64,000 nucleotides of DNA from Planobispora longispora (GCF_016863135.1 NZ_BOOH01000063.1:1-64000), one strand, 5' to 3'; positions 8,884-18,359 are shown, numbered from the stretch's first letter. Numbers and translations are program-made. The notes: generated from the sequence alone by a model not told the origin.

Positions 8884-10170
8884 GTGGGCAGGGACAGGCT
8901 TCGCCGTACCCGCCTGGCGGCGGTGGCCGGGGCGGGAGTCCTGGCGCTCGCGGCCTGCGCGACGGGGGTCGACGGCGCCCGGCTCGCGGCCGGGCCCGGG
9001 AACGCCCGGCCGATCGCGGCCGCGTCCCCGGTCGCGGACCCGTCCGGCACGGTCTCGCCCACCCCCGCTCCGTCCGGTTCGGCCTCGCCCACCCCGGCCC
9101 CCTCCACCGCGGCCGGCAGCCCGAGCCCCACGCCCTCGGCGTCCATCGGCGCGTCCGAGGGCGCCCTGCGGGTGCTCACCTTCCAGGGCCACGTCGAGTA
9201 CGGCGGGACGAGCTCGGAGGCCGACTGGGTGGCGTCGTTCGAGCAGGAGAGCGGCTGCCGGGTCGCCACGCTCGACCGGGTCCGGACGAGCGCGGAGATG
9301 GCGGACAAGCTCGGCGCCGGCGTCTACGACGTCGTCTCGCCCTCCCCCGACCTGGCCGGGGCGCTGATCGCGGAGGGCGGCGCGTCCCCGCTCGACACCG
9401 CTCTCGTCGAGGGCTACGACGACATCCCCGCCCGGCTGCGCGAGCTGCCCGCCCTGCGATCGGGGGAGAAGGTCTACGGCATCCCCTACCTGTGGGGGGT
9501 CAACCTGGTCCTGCACGGCGAGGGCCGCCACGACGGCCCCCGGGCCCTCTACGCGGACGGCCCCGCCGCGATCAGGGACACCCCGCTGAGCATCGCCGAC
9601 GCCGCGCTCGTGCTCAAGGAGACGGAGCCCGCCCTCGGGATCGACGACCCGTTCCAGCTCACCCCCGACCAGCTCGGCGCGGCGGAGAAGCTGCTGGCCG
9701 AGAAGGACGGCGCCGACCGGGTCTACTGGCGGGACCCGATCGAGCTGATCCGCGCCGTCGCGGGCGGATCGGTGCGGCTGGCGCAGGCGTGGCCGTACCA
9801 CGCCGACCTCTTCAAGCGTGCGGACAGCCCGGTCCGGGCCTTCGGCGACGCGCCGATGACCGGGTGGGCCGACTCCTGGATGATCACAGCCAGGCCGGCC
9901 AGCCCGAACTGCGCCTACCGGTGGCTGAACTGGGTCACCTCGCCCGCGGTGCAGCAGGAGGCCGCGGCCTGGACGGGACTGGCCCCGGCCAACCCCGCGG
10001 CGTGCACCGGCCAGGCCCGCCCGATCTGCGACCTCCACCACGTCGGGGACGAGATCTGGTCGAAGCGCGTTTTCTTCGCCGCCCGCCCGTCACGGGATTG
10101 CGGCGGCCTGGACGGGGAATGCACTGACTACACCGACTGGGTGAACCGCTGGCGCAAGCTGGTGAGCTGA
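8884..10170 (+). CDS. PotD-like extracellular binding lipoprotein (polyamine type), orphan
   Basis: The protein has 428 residues. It begins with a lipoprotein signal (RRTRLAAV, hydrophobic core, LALAAC lipobox), then a disordered Pro/Ser/Thr-rich spacer of about 60 residues with SPTPAPS repeats. The rest is a bacterial solute-binding fold of the PotD/PotF type: IPYLWGVNLVLH, a late WADSWMI, and SPNCAYRWLNWV followed by AVQQEAA. No permease or ATPase of a polyamine importer is adjacent. It may serve a remote transporter or act as a sensor. It follows the aminotransferase/dehydrogenase pair by 118 bp; polyamine breakdown gives GABA, which fits the catabolic theme. Confidence 0.85.
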   Translation: MGRDRLRRTRLAAVAGAGVLALAACATGVDGARLAAGPGNARPIAAASPVADPSGTVSPTPAPSGSASPTPAPSTAAGSPSPTPSASIGASEGALRVLTFQGHVEYGGTSSEADWVASFEQESGCRVATLDRVRTSAEMADKLGAGVYDVVSPSPDLAGALIAEGGASPLDTALVEGYDDIPARLRELPALRSGEKVYGIPYLWGVNLVLHGEGRHDGPRALYADGPAAIRDTPLSIADAALVLKETEPALGIDDPFQLTPDQLGAAEKLLAEKDGADRVYWRDPIELIRAVAGGSVRLAQAWPYHADLFKRADSPVRAFGDAPMTGWADSWMITARPASPNCAYRWLNWVTSPAVQQEAAAWTGLAPANPAACTGQARPICDLHHVGDEIWSKRVFFAARPSRDCGGLDGECTDYTDWVNRWRKLVS

Positions 10171-10231
10171 CCCGGCCGGGGTTCGATCGAGCTGCGGGCG
10201 CGTCCGTCCCCCCGCTGGGCGCGGCCTGCCA

Positions 10232-10269
10232 GGGGCGCTCCGGGCGCTCCCCCGACCCCGGAGCGCCCC
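10232..10269 (+). terminator. Strong GC hairpin after the PotD-like gene
   Basis: A perfect 13-bp stem pairs 10232-10244 with 10257-10269 around a 12-base loop. There is no T run, as is common for actinobacterial terminators. The remainder of the 10171-10440 gap shows no coding signal. Confidence 0.55.
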
Positions 10270-10440
10270 GCCCGCACGCCCGCGTGTGAGCCGCCTGCCT
10301 GCCCACGAGCCGCCTCCGCGTGCCATTTCCCCCTGTATCGCCACGGTTTCCGTGGCCCGCGTCCCCGCAAGCGATGGATTCGGTAGAAAATCATGGTCGC
10401 GCTATTGGCTGGTCAGTCAGTCAGTGGATAGAGTCCCGCC

Positions 10441-11748
10441 ATGAGAATCCTTCTTGTGGGAGCCGGCGGCGTCGGCTCCGCCGTCGTTCCGATCGCCGCC
10501 CGCCGAAATTTCTTCGAACACATCGTGGTGGCGGACTCTAAACAGAGCCGGGCCGCCGACGTGGTGGCCGCGATCGGGGACCCGCGCTTCAGCGCCATCG
10601 CGCTGGACGCCTCCGACCAGGCCGCCGTGGAGGCCGCCCTCGCCGAGCACCGCTGTGACGTGCTCTTCAACGCCGTCGACCCGCGCTTCACCATGCCGCT
10701 GTTCCGGGCCGCCCTGAACGCCGGCGCGCACTATCTGGACATGGCGATGTCCCTGTCGCGGCCCCACCCGCAGCGGCCGTACGAGCTGACCCATGTCAAG
10801 CTGGGCGACGAGCAGTTCGCCATGGACGGCGCGTGGCGCGACTCCGGCCGGCTGGCCCTGGTGGGCATGGGCGTGGAGCCGGGCCTGGCCGACGTGTTCG
10901 CCCGCTACGCCGCCGACCACCTGTTCTCGGAGATCGAGGAGCTCGGTGTCCGCGACGGATCGAACCTGGTGGTGGAGGGCTACGACTTCGCGCCGACCTT
11001 CTCCATCTGGACGACCATCGAGGAGTGCCTCAACCCGCCGGTCGTCTGGGAGGACGGGGCCTGGCACACCACCGAGCCGTTCAGCGAGCCGGAGGTGTTC
11101 GACTTCCCCGAGGGCATCGGCCCGGTCGAGTGCGTGAACGTCGAGCACGAGGAGGTCCTGCTCGTCCCGCGCTGGATCGACGCCAAGCGGGTGACGTTCA
11201 AGTACGGCCTGGGCCAGGAGTTCATCGGCGTCCTGAAGACCCTGCGCAAGCTCGGCCTGGACAGCGCGGACAAGATCCGGGTCGGCGGGGTCGAGGCCGC
11301 GCCGCGCGACGTGGTCGCGGCCCGGCTGCCCGATCCGGCCACGCTCGGTGACCGGATGCGCGGCAAGACCTGTGCCGGGACGTGGGTGAAGGGCGCCGGC
11401 AAGGACGGCGCGCCGCGCGAGGTGTACCTGTACCACGTGGTCGACAACGAATGGTCCATGCGCGAGTACGGCTGCCAGGCCGTGGTCTGGCAGACGGCCG
11501 TGCACCCCGTGGTCGCGCTGGAGCTGCTGGCCACCGGCGTCTGGAAGGACGCCGGCGTGCTGGGGCCGGAGGCGTTCGACGCGGTGCCGTTCCTGGACCT
11601 GCTGAACGAGTACGGCTCCCCGTGGGGCATGCGCGAGGAGACTCCCGGGACCGGCAGGGCCCGGCAGGAGGCGGGAGCGCGCGAGGCCGAGCAGGCCGAC
11701 AGGGACCGTGAGGTGGCGCAGCGGCGCGAGGTGCTCCTCTCGGCCTGA
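10441..11748 (+). CDS. Saccharopine dehydrogenase family oxidoreductase
   Basis: The protein has 435 residues. The N-terminal Rossmann fold begins with VGAGGVGSAVVPIAARR, and the catalytic-domain region includes NAVDPRFTMPLF, GMGVEPGLADVFARYA and WSMREYGCQAVVWQT. The family includes saccharopine, carboxynorspermidine and lysine-related dehydrogenases that form or split an imine between an amine and a keto acid using NAD(P). The C-terminal 40 residues are charged and look like a non-conserved tail. Placement between polyamine/amine catabolic genes and a peptide importer suggests amine or lysine metabolism; the substrate is not determinable. Confidence 0.85.
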   Translation: MRILLVGAGGVGSAVVPIAARRNFFEHIVVADSKQSRAADVVAAIGDPRFSAIALDASDQAAVEAALAEHRCDVLFNAVDPRFTMPLFRAALNAGAHYLDMAMSLSRPHPQRPYELTHVKLGDEQFAMDGAWRDSGRLALVGMGVEPGLADVFARYAADHLFSEIEELGVRDGSNLVVEGYDFAPTFSIWTTIEECLNPPVVWEDGAWHTTEPFSEPEVFDFPEGIGPVECVNVEHEEVLLVPRWIDAKRVTFKYGLGQEFIGVLKTLRKLGLDSADKIRVGGVEAAPRDVVAARLPDPATLGDRMRGKTCAGTWVKGAGKDGAPREVYLYHVVDNEWSMREYGCQAVVWQTAVHPVVALELLATGVWKDAGVLGPEAFDAVPFLDLLNEYGSPWGMREETPGTGRARQEAGAREAEQADRDREVAQRREVLLSA

Positions 11749-11790
11749 TTTCGTCGGCCGATCCCCATACCGATCTTCTCGCTGCTCACC

Positions 11791-11826
11791 GAGGGCGGCG
11801 GCCGGGTTGTCCCGGCCGCCGCCCTC
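11791..11826 (+). terminator. Perfect 16-bp hairpin terminator
   Basis: A perfect 16-bp GC stem (11791-11806 with 11811-11826) closes a TTGT loop. It stands 40 bp after the saccharopine-dehydrogenase-like gene. No T run follows. Confidence 0.65.
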
Positions 11827-12101
11827 CGGCGTACAGGGACAACCGATGTTTACGGTGATGTCGATCAGGTGCCGAAGGTCACATCGTGCGGAAGGCCCGT
11901 TGTGTTACAGAATCCGGACACTGTTACGCCTGATCGTTACATGGCGCGTCCTATCTTTGCCTTGGCCGCAGGTATCGTTTCCAACATCCCGCATAAAACG
12001 TAAAAAGCGGGATCAATCGTGCGTTTCATGGGGTTTTGACGTGCCCGGATAGCGGGCCACTCACGTCGCCCCGCACGCTCTCGGCGATACACGAGGGGAG
12101 G
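11827..12101 (+). promoter_or_regulatory. Promoter and leader region of the peptide ABC importer operon
   Basis: This gene-free stretch is less GC-rich than its surroundings. It has three GTTAC elements (11904, 11923, 11936) and an inverted repeat ATCCCGC (11986-11992) / GCGGGAT (12007-12013) around an A-rich 14-base centre. They are plausible promoter and operator elements, but no regulator can be named. A GAGGGGAGG ribosome site (12093-12101) ends the stretch. Confidence 0.45.
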
Positions 12102-13082
12102 ATGATGGGCGCCTACCTGCTGAAGCGGCTGGTCAGCAATGTCCTGCTGGTGGCGATCGCCGCGAGCATGGCCTACTTCCTCGCCGCGACCAGCCTCAAC
12201 CCGCGCGCCAAGTACGAAGGCCGACCGACCAAGGTGGCGGAGTCGGTCATCGACGCGACGCTGGACGACTACAACCTCAACGACAAGACGCCCGTCTTCG
12301 AGCGGTACGTCACCTGGGCCTCCGGGGTCGTCACGGGCGACCTGGGCAAGACCTGGGACGGCAAGTCCATCAACGACGAGATGGGCCGCCGCATCGGTGT
12401 CAGCCTGCGACTGCTGCTCGTCGGAACGCTCGTCGGCTGCGTCGTCGGCGTCACCGTCGGCGCCTACGCCGCGGTCAAGCAGTACCGGCTCAGCGACCGG
12501 GTGATCGGGGTGAGCGCCTTCGTCATCATGGCGGTCCCCGTCTTCGTCCTCGCGACGATGCTGACCCTGGTCGCGGTGGGGATCAACGACACCCTCGGGT
12601 TCACGCTCCTGGAGTACACCGGCGAGTACAACCCGGCGCTGAGCGGCTGGGACCAGTTCACCAACCGGCTCAACCACCTGATCCTGCCGACGATCTCCCT
12701 CGCCCTCGGGCAGATCGCCTTCTACAGCCGGATCCAGCGGAACATGATGCTCGACGTGCTGGGCCAGGACTTCGTCCGGACCGCCCGGGCCAAGGGGCTC
12801 AGCCGCCGGGCCGCGCTGTTCAAGCACGCGCTGCGGACCTCGCTGGTCCCGGCCGCGACCTACTTCGCCTTCGCGTTCGGCACGCTGCTGACCGGCGCGA
12901 CCTTCACCGAGAAGATCTTCGGCTGGCACGGCATGGGCGCCTGGCTGGTCGACTCGATCCACACCCACGACACCAACGCGGTCGCCGCGGTGAGCCTGTT
13001 CGCCGCCGTCTGCGTCCTGGTGGCCGGGTTCCTCTCGGACCTGATCGTGGCGGCCCTCGACCCCCGGGTGCGGGTGAGCTAG
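12102..13082 (+). CDS. Peptide/nickel-type ABC transporter permease (DppB-like)
   Basis: The protein has about 326 residues. It begins with YLLKRL, typical of DppB/OppB permeases, followed by a transmembrane helix, an extracytoplasmic loop and about five further helices. The EAA-like cytoplasmic loop reads VRTARAKGLSRRAALFKHALR. Two ATG codons lie in tandem after a GAGGGGAGG; 12102 is used here and 12105 is equally possible. Its stop codon touches the next start, so it is translationally linked to the DppC-like permease. It imports oligopeptides or similar solutes. Confidence 0.93.
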   Translation: MMGAYLLKRLVSNVLLVAIAASMAYFLAATSLNPRAKYEGRPTKVAESVIDATLDDYNLNDKTPVFERYVTWASGVVTGDLGKTWDGKSINDEMGRRIGVSLRLLLVGTLVGCVVGVTVGAYAAVKQYRLSDRVIGVSAFVIMAVPVFVLATMLTLVAVGINDTLGFTLLEYTGEYNPALSGWDQFTNRLNHLILPTISLALGQIAFYSRIQRNMMLDVLGQDFVRTARAKGLSRRAALFKHALRTSLVPAATYFAFAFGTLLTGATFTEKIFGWHGMGAWLVDSIHTHDTNAVAAVSLFAAVCVLVAGFLSDLIVAALDPRVRVS

Positions 13083-13922
13083 ATGCGTTCCAAGGTCACT
13101 CTCGCCCGCCTGGTGCGGAACCCCCAGGCCCGCTACGGCCTGCTCGCGCTGGTCCTGCTCCTGGCGCTGGCCTACCTCGGCCCGTTCTTCGGTCCCTATG
13201 ACTGGACCGAGAAGGACTTCATGGCCTTCCTCTCTCCGCCCTCGGCCGATCACTGGTGGGGCACCACCCAGATCGGCCAGGACGTCTACGCGATCACGCT
13301 GCGCGGCATGCAGAAGTCGATCGTCATCGGCTTCCTCGTCGCCCTGGTCTCCACCGGCCTGGCCGCCCTGGTCGGCGCCGCCGCCGGCTACTTCGGCGGC
13401 TGGGCGGACAAGGCCCTGATGTGGGGGGCGGACCTGCTGCTCGTACTGCCCAGCTTCCTGATCATCGCGATCATCTCGCCGAGGCTCAAGGGCGGCTCCT
13501 GGCTCTGGTTCGTGCTCCTGCTCGCGCTCTTCTCCTGGATGATCACCTCCCGGGTGGTCCGGAGCATGACCCTCTCGCTGCGGGAACGTGAATTCGTGCT
13601 GGCGGCCCGGTACATGGGCATCCCCGCCTGGAAGATCATCCTCCGGCACATCGTGCCGAACCTCTCCTCGCTGCTGATCATCGACGCCACCATCAACGTC
13701 AGCGGCGCGATCATCGGCGAGGCCGCCCTCTCGTTCTTCGGGTTCGGCATCCAGCCGCCCGACGTCTCGCTGGGCACGCTGATCGCCGCGGGAAGCGACA
13801 AGGTCACGGGCTATCCCTGGCTGTTCCTCTTCCCGGCCGGCCTGCTCGTGCTGCTGGTGCTCAGCGTCAACCTCATCGGCGACGGCCTGCGCGACGCGCT
13901 CGACCCGGGGAGCAACAAGTGA
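13083..13922 (+). CDS. Peptide-type ABC transporter permease (DppC-like)
   Basis: The protein has 279 residues and about six transmembrane helices. DppC traits are HWWGTTQIGQDVYAITLRG after the first helix and the cytoplasmic coupling loop REREFVLAARYMGIPAWKII, followed by GEAALSFFGFGIQPPDVSLG. It partners with the DppB-like permease immediately upstream (no gap) and overlaps the ATPase gene by four bases (GTGA), a stop/start coupling. Confidence 0.94.
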   Translation: MRSKVTLARLVRNPQARYGLLALVLLLALAYLGPFFGPYDWTEKDFMAFLSPPSADHWWGTTQIGQDVYAITLRGMQKSIVIGFLVALVSTGLAALVGAAAGYFGGWADKALMWGADLLLVLPSFLIIAIISPRLKGGSWLWFVLLLALFSWMITSRVVRSMTLSLREREFVLAARYMGIPAWKIILRHIVPNLSSLLIIDATINVSGAIIGEAALSFFGFGIQPPDVSLGTLIAAGSDKVTGYPWLFLFPAGLLVLLVLSVNLIGDGLRDALDPGSNK

Positions 13923-16015
13923 ACGAGCCGACCACCGGGCGCGACGCGCCCATCCTCGAGGTGAACGACCTCAACGTCACCTTCCGCGGCGGCATCAAGG
14001 CCGTGCGCGGCGTGAGCTACCGGCTCGACCGGGGTGAGGTCCTCGGCATCGTCGGCGAGTCCGGCTCCGGCAAGTCCGTCACCTCGCTCGCGGTGATGGG
14101 CCTGCTCCCCGAGGGCACCGAGATCAGCGGCTCGGTCAAGCTCCACGGCAAGGAGCTGATCGGCGCGCGGGAAGAGGAGCTCACCCGGCTCCGCGGCAAG
14201 AGCGTCAGCATGATCTTCCAGGACCCGCTCTCCGCCTTCACCCCCGTCTACACCATCGGCGACCAGATCGCCGAGGCCGTGCGGATCCACCAGAAGGTCG
14301 GCAAGGACCAGGCCGCCAAGCGGGCGGTCGAGCTGCTGGACCTGGTCGGCATCCCGCGTCCGGACCTGCGGGCCAAGGCGTTCCCGCACGAGTTCTCCGG
14401 CGGCATGCGCCAGCGCGCGATGATCGCCATGGCCGTCGCCAACGACCCCGACGTGCTGATCTGCGACGAGCCGACCACCGCGCTCGACGTCACCATCCAG
14501 GCCCAGGTCCTGGAGGTGCTCAAGACCGCGCAGCGGGAGACCGGCGCCGGGATCGTGATGATCACCCATGACCTGGGCGTCGTCGCGGGCCTGGCCGACC
14601 GGGTGCTGGTGATGTACGCCGGCCGGCCCGTCGAGACGGGCGCCGTGGACGAGATCTACTACCGCCCGCGGCAGCCGTACACGATGGGCCTGCTCGCCTC
14701 GATCCCGCGCATGGACCGCCCGACCGAGCGGCTGATCCCGATCGAGGGCAACCCGCCCTCGCCGGCGGCGCTCCCGCCGGGCTGCCCGTTCGCGCCGCGC
14801 TGCCCGCTCAAGGTGGAGGCGTGCGACGACGTCGAGCCCGAGCTGGAGCGGATCGGCCCCGGCGGTCGCATGTCGGCCTGCATCCGCTCGCACGAGATCG
14901 ACCTCAAGGGCCTGGACGGCGCGACCGTCTACCCCGTGCCGGAGGCTCCGGCCGATCCGGGCGAGCGCACGCCGCGTGCCGAGCGGGAGACCGTGCTGAA
15001 GGCGGACGACCTGGTCCGGCACTACCCGCTCATGAAGGGCGCGGTCTTCAAGCGCCAGGTCGGCACCGTGTACGCGGTGGACGGCATCAGCTTCGACATC
15101 GCCCAGGGCGAGACGCTCGCCCTGGTCGGCGAGTCGGGCTGCGGCAAGACCACCACGCTCCAGCAGATCATGCAGCTGCAGGCGCCGGAGGGCGGCACGG
15201 TCGTGGTGCTCGGCAAGGACAGCGCGAAGCTGGGCAAGGCCGAGCGCAAGGCACTCCGCAGGGACCTGCAGATCGTCTTCCAGGACCCGATGGCCGCGCT
15301 CGATCCGCGCATGCCGGTCGGCGACATCCTCGCCGAGCCGCTGCGCGCGCACGGGTACAAGGACGCCAAGGCCATCAGGACCAGGATCGACGAGCTGCTC
15401 ACCCTGGTCGGCCTGGCCCCCGAGCACGCCGAGCGCTACCCGCAGCACTTCTCCGGCGGTCAGCGCCAGCGCATCGGCATCGCCCGCGCCCTGGCGCTGG
15501 AGCCGAAGCTGATCGTGCTGGACGAGCCGGTCTCGGCCCTGGACGTGTCCATCCAGGCGGGTGTGATCAACCTGCTGGAGGACCTCAAGGTCAGGCTGGG
15601 CCTGTCCTACCTGTTCGTCGCGCACGACCTGTCGGTGGTCCGGCACCTCGCCGACCGGGTCGCGGTCATGTATCTCGGCAAGATCGCCGAGATCGGCGCG
15701 GTGGACGAGGTGTACGGCGCGCCCGCGCACCCCTACACGCGGGCGCTGCTGTCGGCGATCCCGCTCCCCGATCCCGAGCTGGAGCGTTCCCGGACGCGCA
15801 TCCTGCTCGAGGGCGACCTGCCCAGCCCGGCGGACCCCCCGTCGGGGTGCCGCTTCCGCACCCGCTGCCCCAAGCGCGCCCTGCTGGACGAGGCGGAGGC
15901 ACGCAAGTGCGCGGAGGTGGAGCCCACCGTCGTACGGCTCGCGCCCGCCGGAGACCACGGCGCCGCCTGCCACTACCCCGAGAACACCGAGGCCGTCGCG
16001 GCCCCGGGTGTGTGA
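13919..16015 (+). CDS. Fused double ATPase of the peptide ABC importer (DppD-DppF fusion)
   Basis: The protein has 698 residues and joins two ABC ATPase domains that are separate genes in many bacteria. First half (about 1-330): Walker A GESGSGKS, signature FSGGMRQR, Walker B VLICDEPTTALD, then a peptide-transporter C-terminal Cys motif (CPFAPRCPLK). Second half (about 350-690): GESGCGKTT, FSGGQRQR, LIVLDEPVSALD and a second Cys motif (CRFRTRCPKR). It powers the two permeases encoded just upstream and ends 22 bp before the binding protein gene. Such fusions are known in actinobacteria. Confidence 0.95.
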   Translation: MNEPTTGRDAPILEVNDLNVTFRGGIKAVRGVSYRLDRGEVLGIVGESGSGKSVTSLAVMGLLPEGTEISGSVKLHGKELIGAREEELTRLRGKSVSMIFQDPLSAFTPVYTIGDQIAEAVRIHQKVGKDQAAKRAVELLDLVGIPRPDLRAKAFPHEFSGGMRQRAMIAMAVANDPDVLICDEPTTALDVTIQAQVLEVLKTAQRETGAGIVMITHDLGVVAGLADRVLVMYAGRPVETGAVDEIYYRPRQPYTMGLLASIPRMDRPTERLIPIEGNPPSPAALPPGCPFAPRCPLKVEACDDVEPELERIGPGGRMSACIRSHEIDLKGLDGATVYPVPEAPADPGERTPRAERETVLKADDLVRHYPLMKGAVFKRQVGTVYAVDGISFDIAQGETLALVGESGCGKTTTLQQIMQLQAPEGGTVVVLGKDSAKLGKAERKALRRDLQIVFQDPMAALDPRMPVGDILAEPLRAHGYKDAKAIRTRIDELLTLVGLAPEHAERYPQHFSGGQRQRIGIARALALEPKLIVLDEPVSALDVSIQAGVINLLEDLKVRLGLSYLFVAHDLSVVRHLADRVAVMYLGKIAEIGAVDEVYGAPAHPYTRALLSAIPLPDPELERSRTRILLEGDLPSPADPPSGCRFRTRCPKRALLDEAEARKCAEVEPTVVRLAPAGDHGAACHYPENTEAVAAPGV

Positions 16016-16037
16016 AATCCCTGTGTTGGAGGAACAC

Positions 16038-17744
16038 GTGAAGGTTGGCTACAAGGCCGCCGCCGGAGCCGCGCTCCTGGCCATGGCCCTCACCGCCTGC
16101 GGCGGCGGCGCCGCCGACAAGCCCAAGGCCGCCTCGACCGAGGCCGCCAAGGAGGCCGCGGCGCAGCTCCCGGGCAGCACCATCAACCCCGTCCCCTACG
16201 AGCAGGTCGCCGACGGCGGCACCGTGACCCTGGCGCTCAGCTCGTGGCAGGCCAACTGGAACTACAACCAGGTCAACGGCACCCACGACAACACCGACAA
16301 CGTCATGGAAGCCGTCATGCCGAGCGCCTTCCTCTCCGACGACAAGGCCGACGTCAACAACCACCCGGACTACGTGACCGAGTGGAACATGGAGATCAAG
16401 GACGGCGTCCAGGTCGTCACCTACAAGATCCACGAGAAGGCCGCCTGGTCGGACGGGACGCCGATCACCTACAAGGACTTCCAGGCGCAGTGGAAGGCCC
16501 TGAACGGCTCCGACAAGAAGTACCAGGTCTCCTCGACCGACGGCTACGACCGGGTCAAGTCGGTGGAGAAGGGCGCCACCGACAAGGACGTCGTGGTGAC
16601 CTTCGAGAAGAACTACCCGGACTGGAAGGGCATGTTCTCGCCCCTCTACCCGGCCTCCACCAACGAAGACCCCGAGGTCTTCAACAAGGGCTGGGTCGGC
16701 AAGATCCCGGTCACCGCGGGCCCGTTCAAGGTCGAGAAGCTCGACGAGACCACCAAGACCGTCACCCTGGTCCGTGACGACAACTGGTGGGGCCGCAAGG
16801 CCAAGCTCGACAAGGTGCTCTTCCGCGCCATCGAGGACGGCGCGACGATGAACGCCTTCGCCAACGGCGAGATCGACGCCTTCGAGATCCCGGCCAACGC
16901 CTCCGACCTCAAGCGGGCCAAGGAGGTGCCGAACGTCGACATCCGCAAGGCGGCGGCCCCGAACTGGCGTCACTTCACCGTCAACGGCTCGGCCGAGCTG
17001 CTGAAGGACAAGTCGGTCCGGCAGGCCATCTCCATGGGCATCAACCGCGAGACGATCGCCGCGTCCGACCTCAAGGACATGGACTGGCCGATCCAGACGC
17101 TCAACAACCACCTGTACATGAACACCCACAAAGGTTACGTGGACAACTCCGGCGAGGTCGGCAAGTACAACCCGGAGAAGGCCAAGCAGCTGCTGGAGGC
17201 CGCGGGCTGGAAGCAGGAGGGCGAGTACCGCAAGAAGGACGGCAAGGAGTTCGCCATCCGCTTCACCTACCCGTCCTCGATCGCCGTCGCCAAGCAGGAG
17301 GGTGAGCTCACCCAGGCGATGCTGAAGGAGATCGGCGTCAAGGTCAACGTCGAGCCGGTCCCGGACGACAAGTTCTTCGACGACTACGTCATCCCCGGCA
17401 ACTTCGACATCGCGCCGTTCTCCTGGCTGGGCACGCCGTTCCCGAACGGCGCCCTGCCGCAGATCTACAAGACGCCGGAGAGCGCCGAGAACTACGGCAG
17501 CAACTTCCCGCGCGTCGGCACCCCCGAGCTGGACGCCCTGATCGAGCAGGCGGCCGGCGAGATGGACCCGCAGAAGGCCATCGACCTGGGCAACCAGGCC
17601 GACAAGCTGATCTGGGACCTGGTCCACACCCTCCCGATGTACCAGCGTCCGAGCATCTACGCGACCAAGAAGAACCTGGCCAACTACGGCGCCTTCGGCT
17701 ACGCCGACCCGAAGGACTGGACCGCTGTCGGTTTCACCAAGTAG
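16038..17744 (+). CDS. Extracellular peptide-binding lipoprotein (SBP family 5)
   Basis: The protein has about 568 residues. GTG at 16038 has GGAGG five bases before it and opens a lipoprotein signal ending in the lipobox LTAC. The mature part is an ABC-type family 5 binding protein: YKIHEKAAWSDGTPITYKDF, DYDRVKSV-like and GPFKVEK segments, and AISMGINRETI. It delivers peptides or related solutes to the DppB/C-like permeases. Being last in the operon with its own strong ribosome site suits high-level synthesis. Confidence 0.94.
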   Translation: MKVGYKAAAGAALLAMALTACGGGAADKPKAASTEAAKEAAAQLPGSTINPVPYEQVADGGTVTLALSSWQANWNYNQVNGTHDNTDNVMEAVMPSAFLSDDKADVNNHPDYVTEWNMEIKDGVQVVTYKIHEKAAWSDGTPITYKDFQAQWKALNGSDKKYQVSSTDGYDRVKSVEKGATDKDVVVTFEKNYPDWKGMFSPLYPASTNEDPEVFNKGWVGKIPVTAGPFKVEKLDETTKTVTLVRDDNWWGRKAKLDKVLFRAIEDGATMNAFANGEIDAFEIPANASDLKRAKEVPNVDIRKAAAPNWRHFTVNGSAELLKDKSVRQAISMGINRETIAASDLKDMDWPIQTLNNHLYMNTHKGYVDNSGEVGKYNPEKAKQLLEAAGWKQEGEYRKKDGKEFAIRFTYPSSIAVAKQEGELTQAMLKEIGVKVNVEPVPDDKFFDDYVIPGNFDIAPFSWLGTPFPNGALPQIYKTPESAENYGSNFPRVGTPELDALIEQAAGEMDPQKAIDLGNQADKLIWDLVHTLPMYQRPSIYATKKNLANYGAFGYADPKDWTAVGFTK

Positions 17745-17785
17745 TCCGCCAGGCGAACCCGGGTGAGCCCGACCCGCTCACCCCG

Positions 17786-17819
17786 CGTGCCCTTCCCCGA
17801 TCCGGCGGGGGAGGGCACG
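17786..17819 (+). terminator. Operon terminator after the peptide-binding protein
   Basis: A 13-bp stem (17786-17798 with 17807-17819, one G:T) is followed by a T/C-rich tract with TTTT at 17824-17827. It ends the five-gene importer operon. Confidence 0.8.
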
Positions 17820-17844
17820 TCCCTTTTCCCGTTTCCCGGCCTCT

Positions 17845-17907
17845 CAGGAGTTCCCGGCCTCACAGGAGTTCCCGGACCTTCAGGAGGCTCCCGGCCTTCT
17901 TCAGGAG
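17845..17907. repeat. Degenerate 18-21 bp tandem repeats
   Basis: Units beginning CAGGAG start at 17845, 17863, 17881 and 17902; the first three share a following CCCGG. They lie between the terminator and the 3' end of the small minus-strand gene. No function is evident. Confidence 0.5.
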
Positions 17908-18149
17908 AAGGCCACCCTGAAGGGGAGCGGGTAGACGTTCCCCACCGGCTCGGGAGTCAGCGCGGCGGCGCACTCCGGGCAGGCGAACAGGGCCGCGCCG
18001 TTGGGCAGCCGGCCGATCCTGGCCCTCGGGCGGGGCCACTTCTTGTGGCAGGCCACGCAGGCGTCACCGTCACACTGGGCGGGGGTCAGGCCTTCGGGAT
18101 CGAACGTCACCATGGTCCGTACCGTTCTGGTCGGCCTCCAGTCCACCAC
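17901..18149 (-). CDS. Small Cys-rich (zinc-ribbon-like) protein, unknown function
   Basis: This 82-residue protein has Cys in a C-x4-C-x2-C arrangement (CDGDACVAC) and later C-x2-C (CPEC), compatible with binding one zinc ion; the middle is basic (KKWPRPRARIGR). AGGAGG precedes two tandem GTG codons (18149 and 18146) at close spacing. It is not recognised as a named family. It sits alone between the importer terminator and the gabT terminator. Cysteine spacing and the ribosome site support a real gene, but size and compositional bias leave doubt. Confidence 0.55.
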   Translation of the reverse strand: MVDWRPTRTVRTMVTFDPEGLTPAQCDGDACVACHKKWPRPRARIGRLPNGAALFACPECAAALTPEPVGNVYPLPFRVAFS

Positions 18150-18272
18150 GCCTCCTGTCCTGACCGCTCAGCCACCTGTCGGAACCGTTATAACGCCAGC
18201 ACCTTCGGTGATCGCTTTGCTGGAGGCCAAGTGAGGGTTAAATCGCCCCCAGCGTGCGATTCGCGCAATGAC

Positions 18273-18305
18273 AAAAGGGGCACCAGGCATCAAGCCGGGT
18301 GCCCC
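18273..18305 (-). terminator. Terminator of gabT
   Basis: On the minus strand a hairpin (18277-18288 with 18294-18305, nearly perfect, ATCAA-side loop) is followed by TTTT. It lies about 55 bp beyond the gabT stop codon. Confidence 0.85.
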
Positions 18306-18359
18306 TTCTGCTCGGAGACCGCTCGGAAACCGTCCGGCGATCACCCGCAGGCGTAAACC

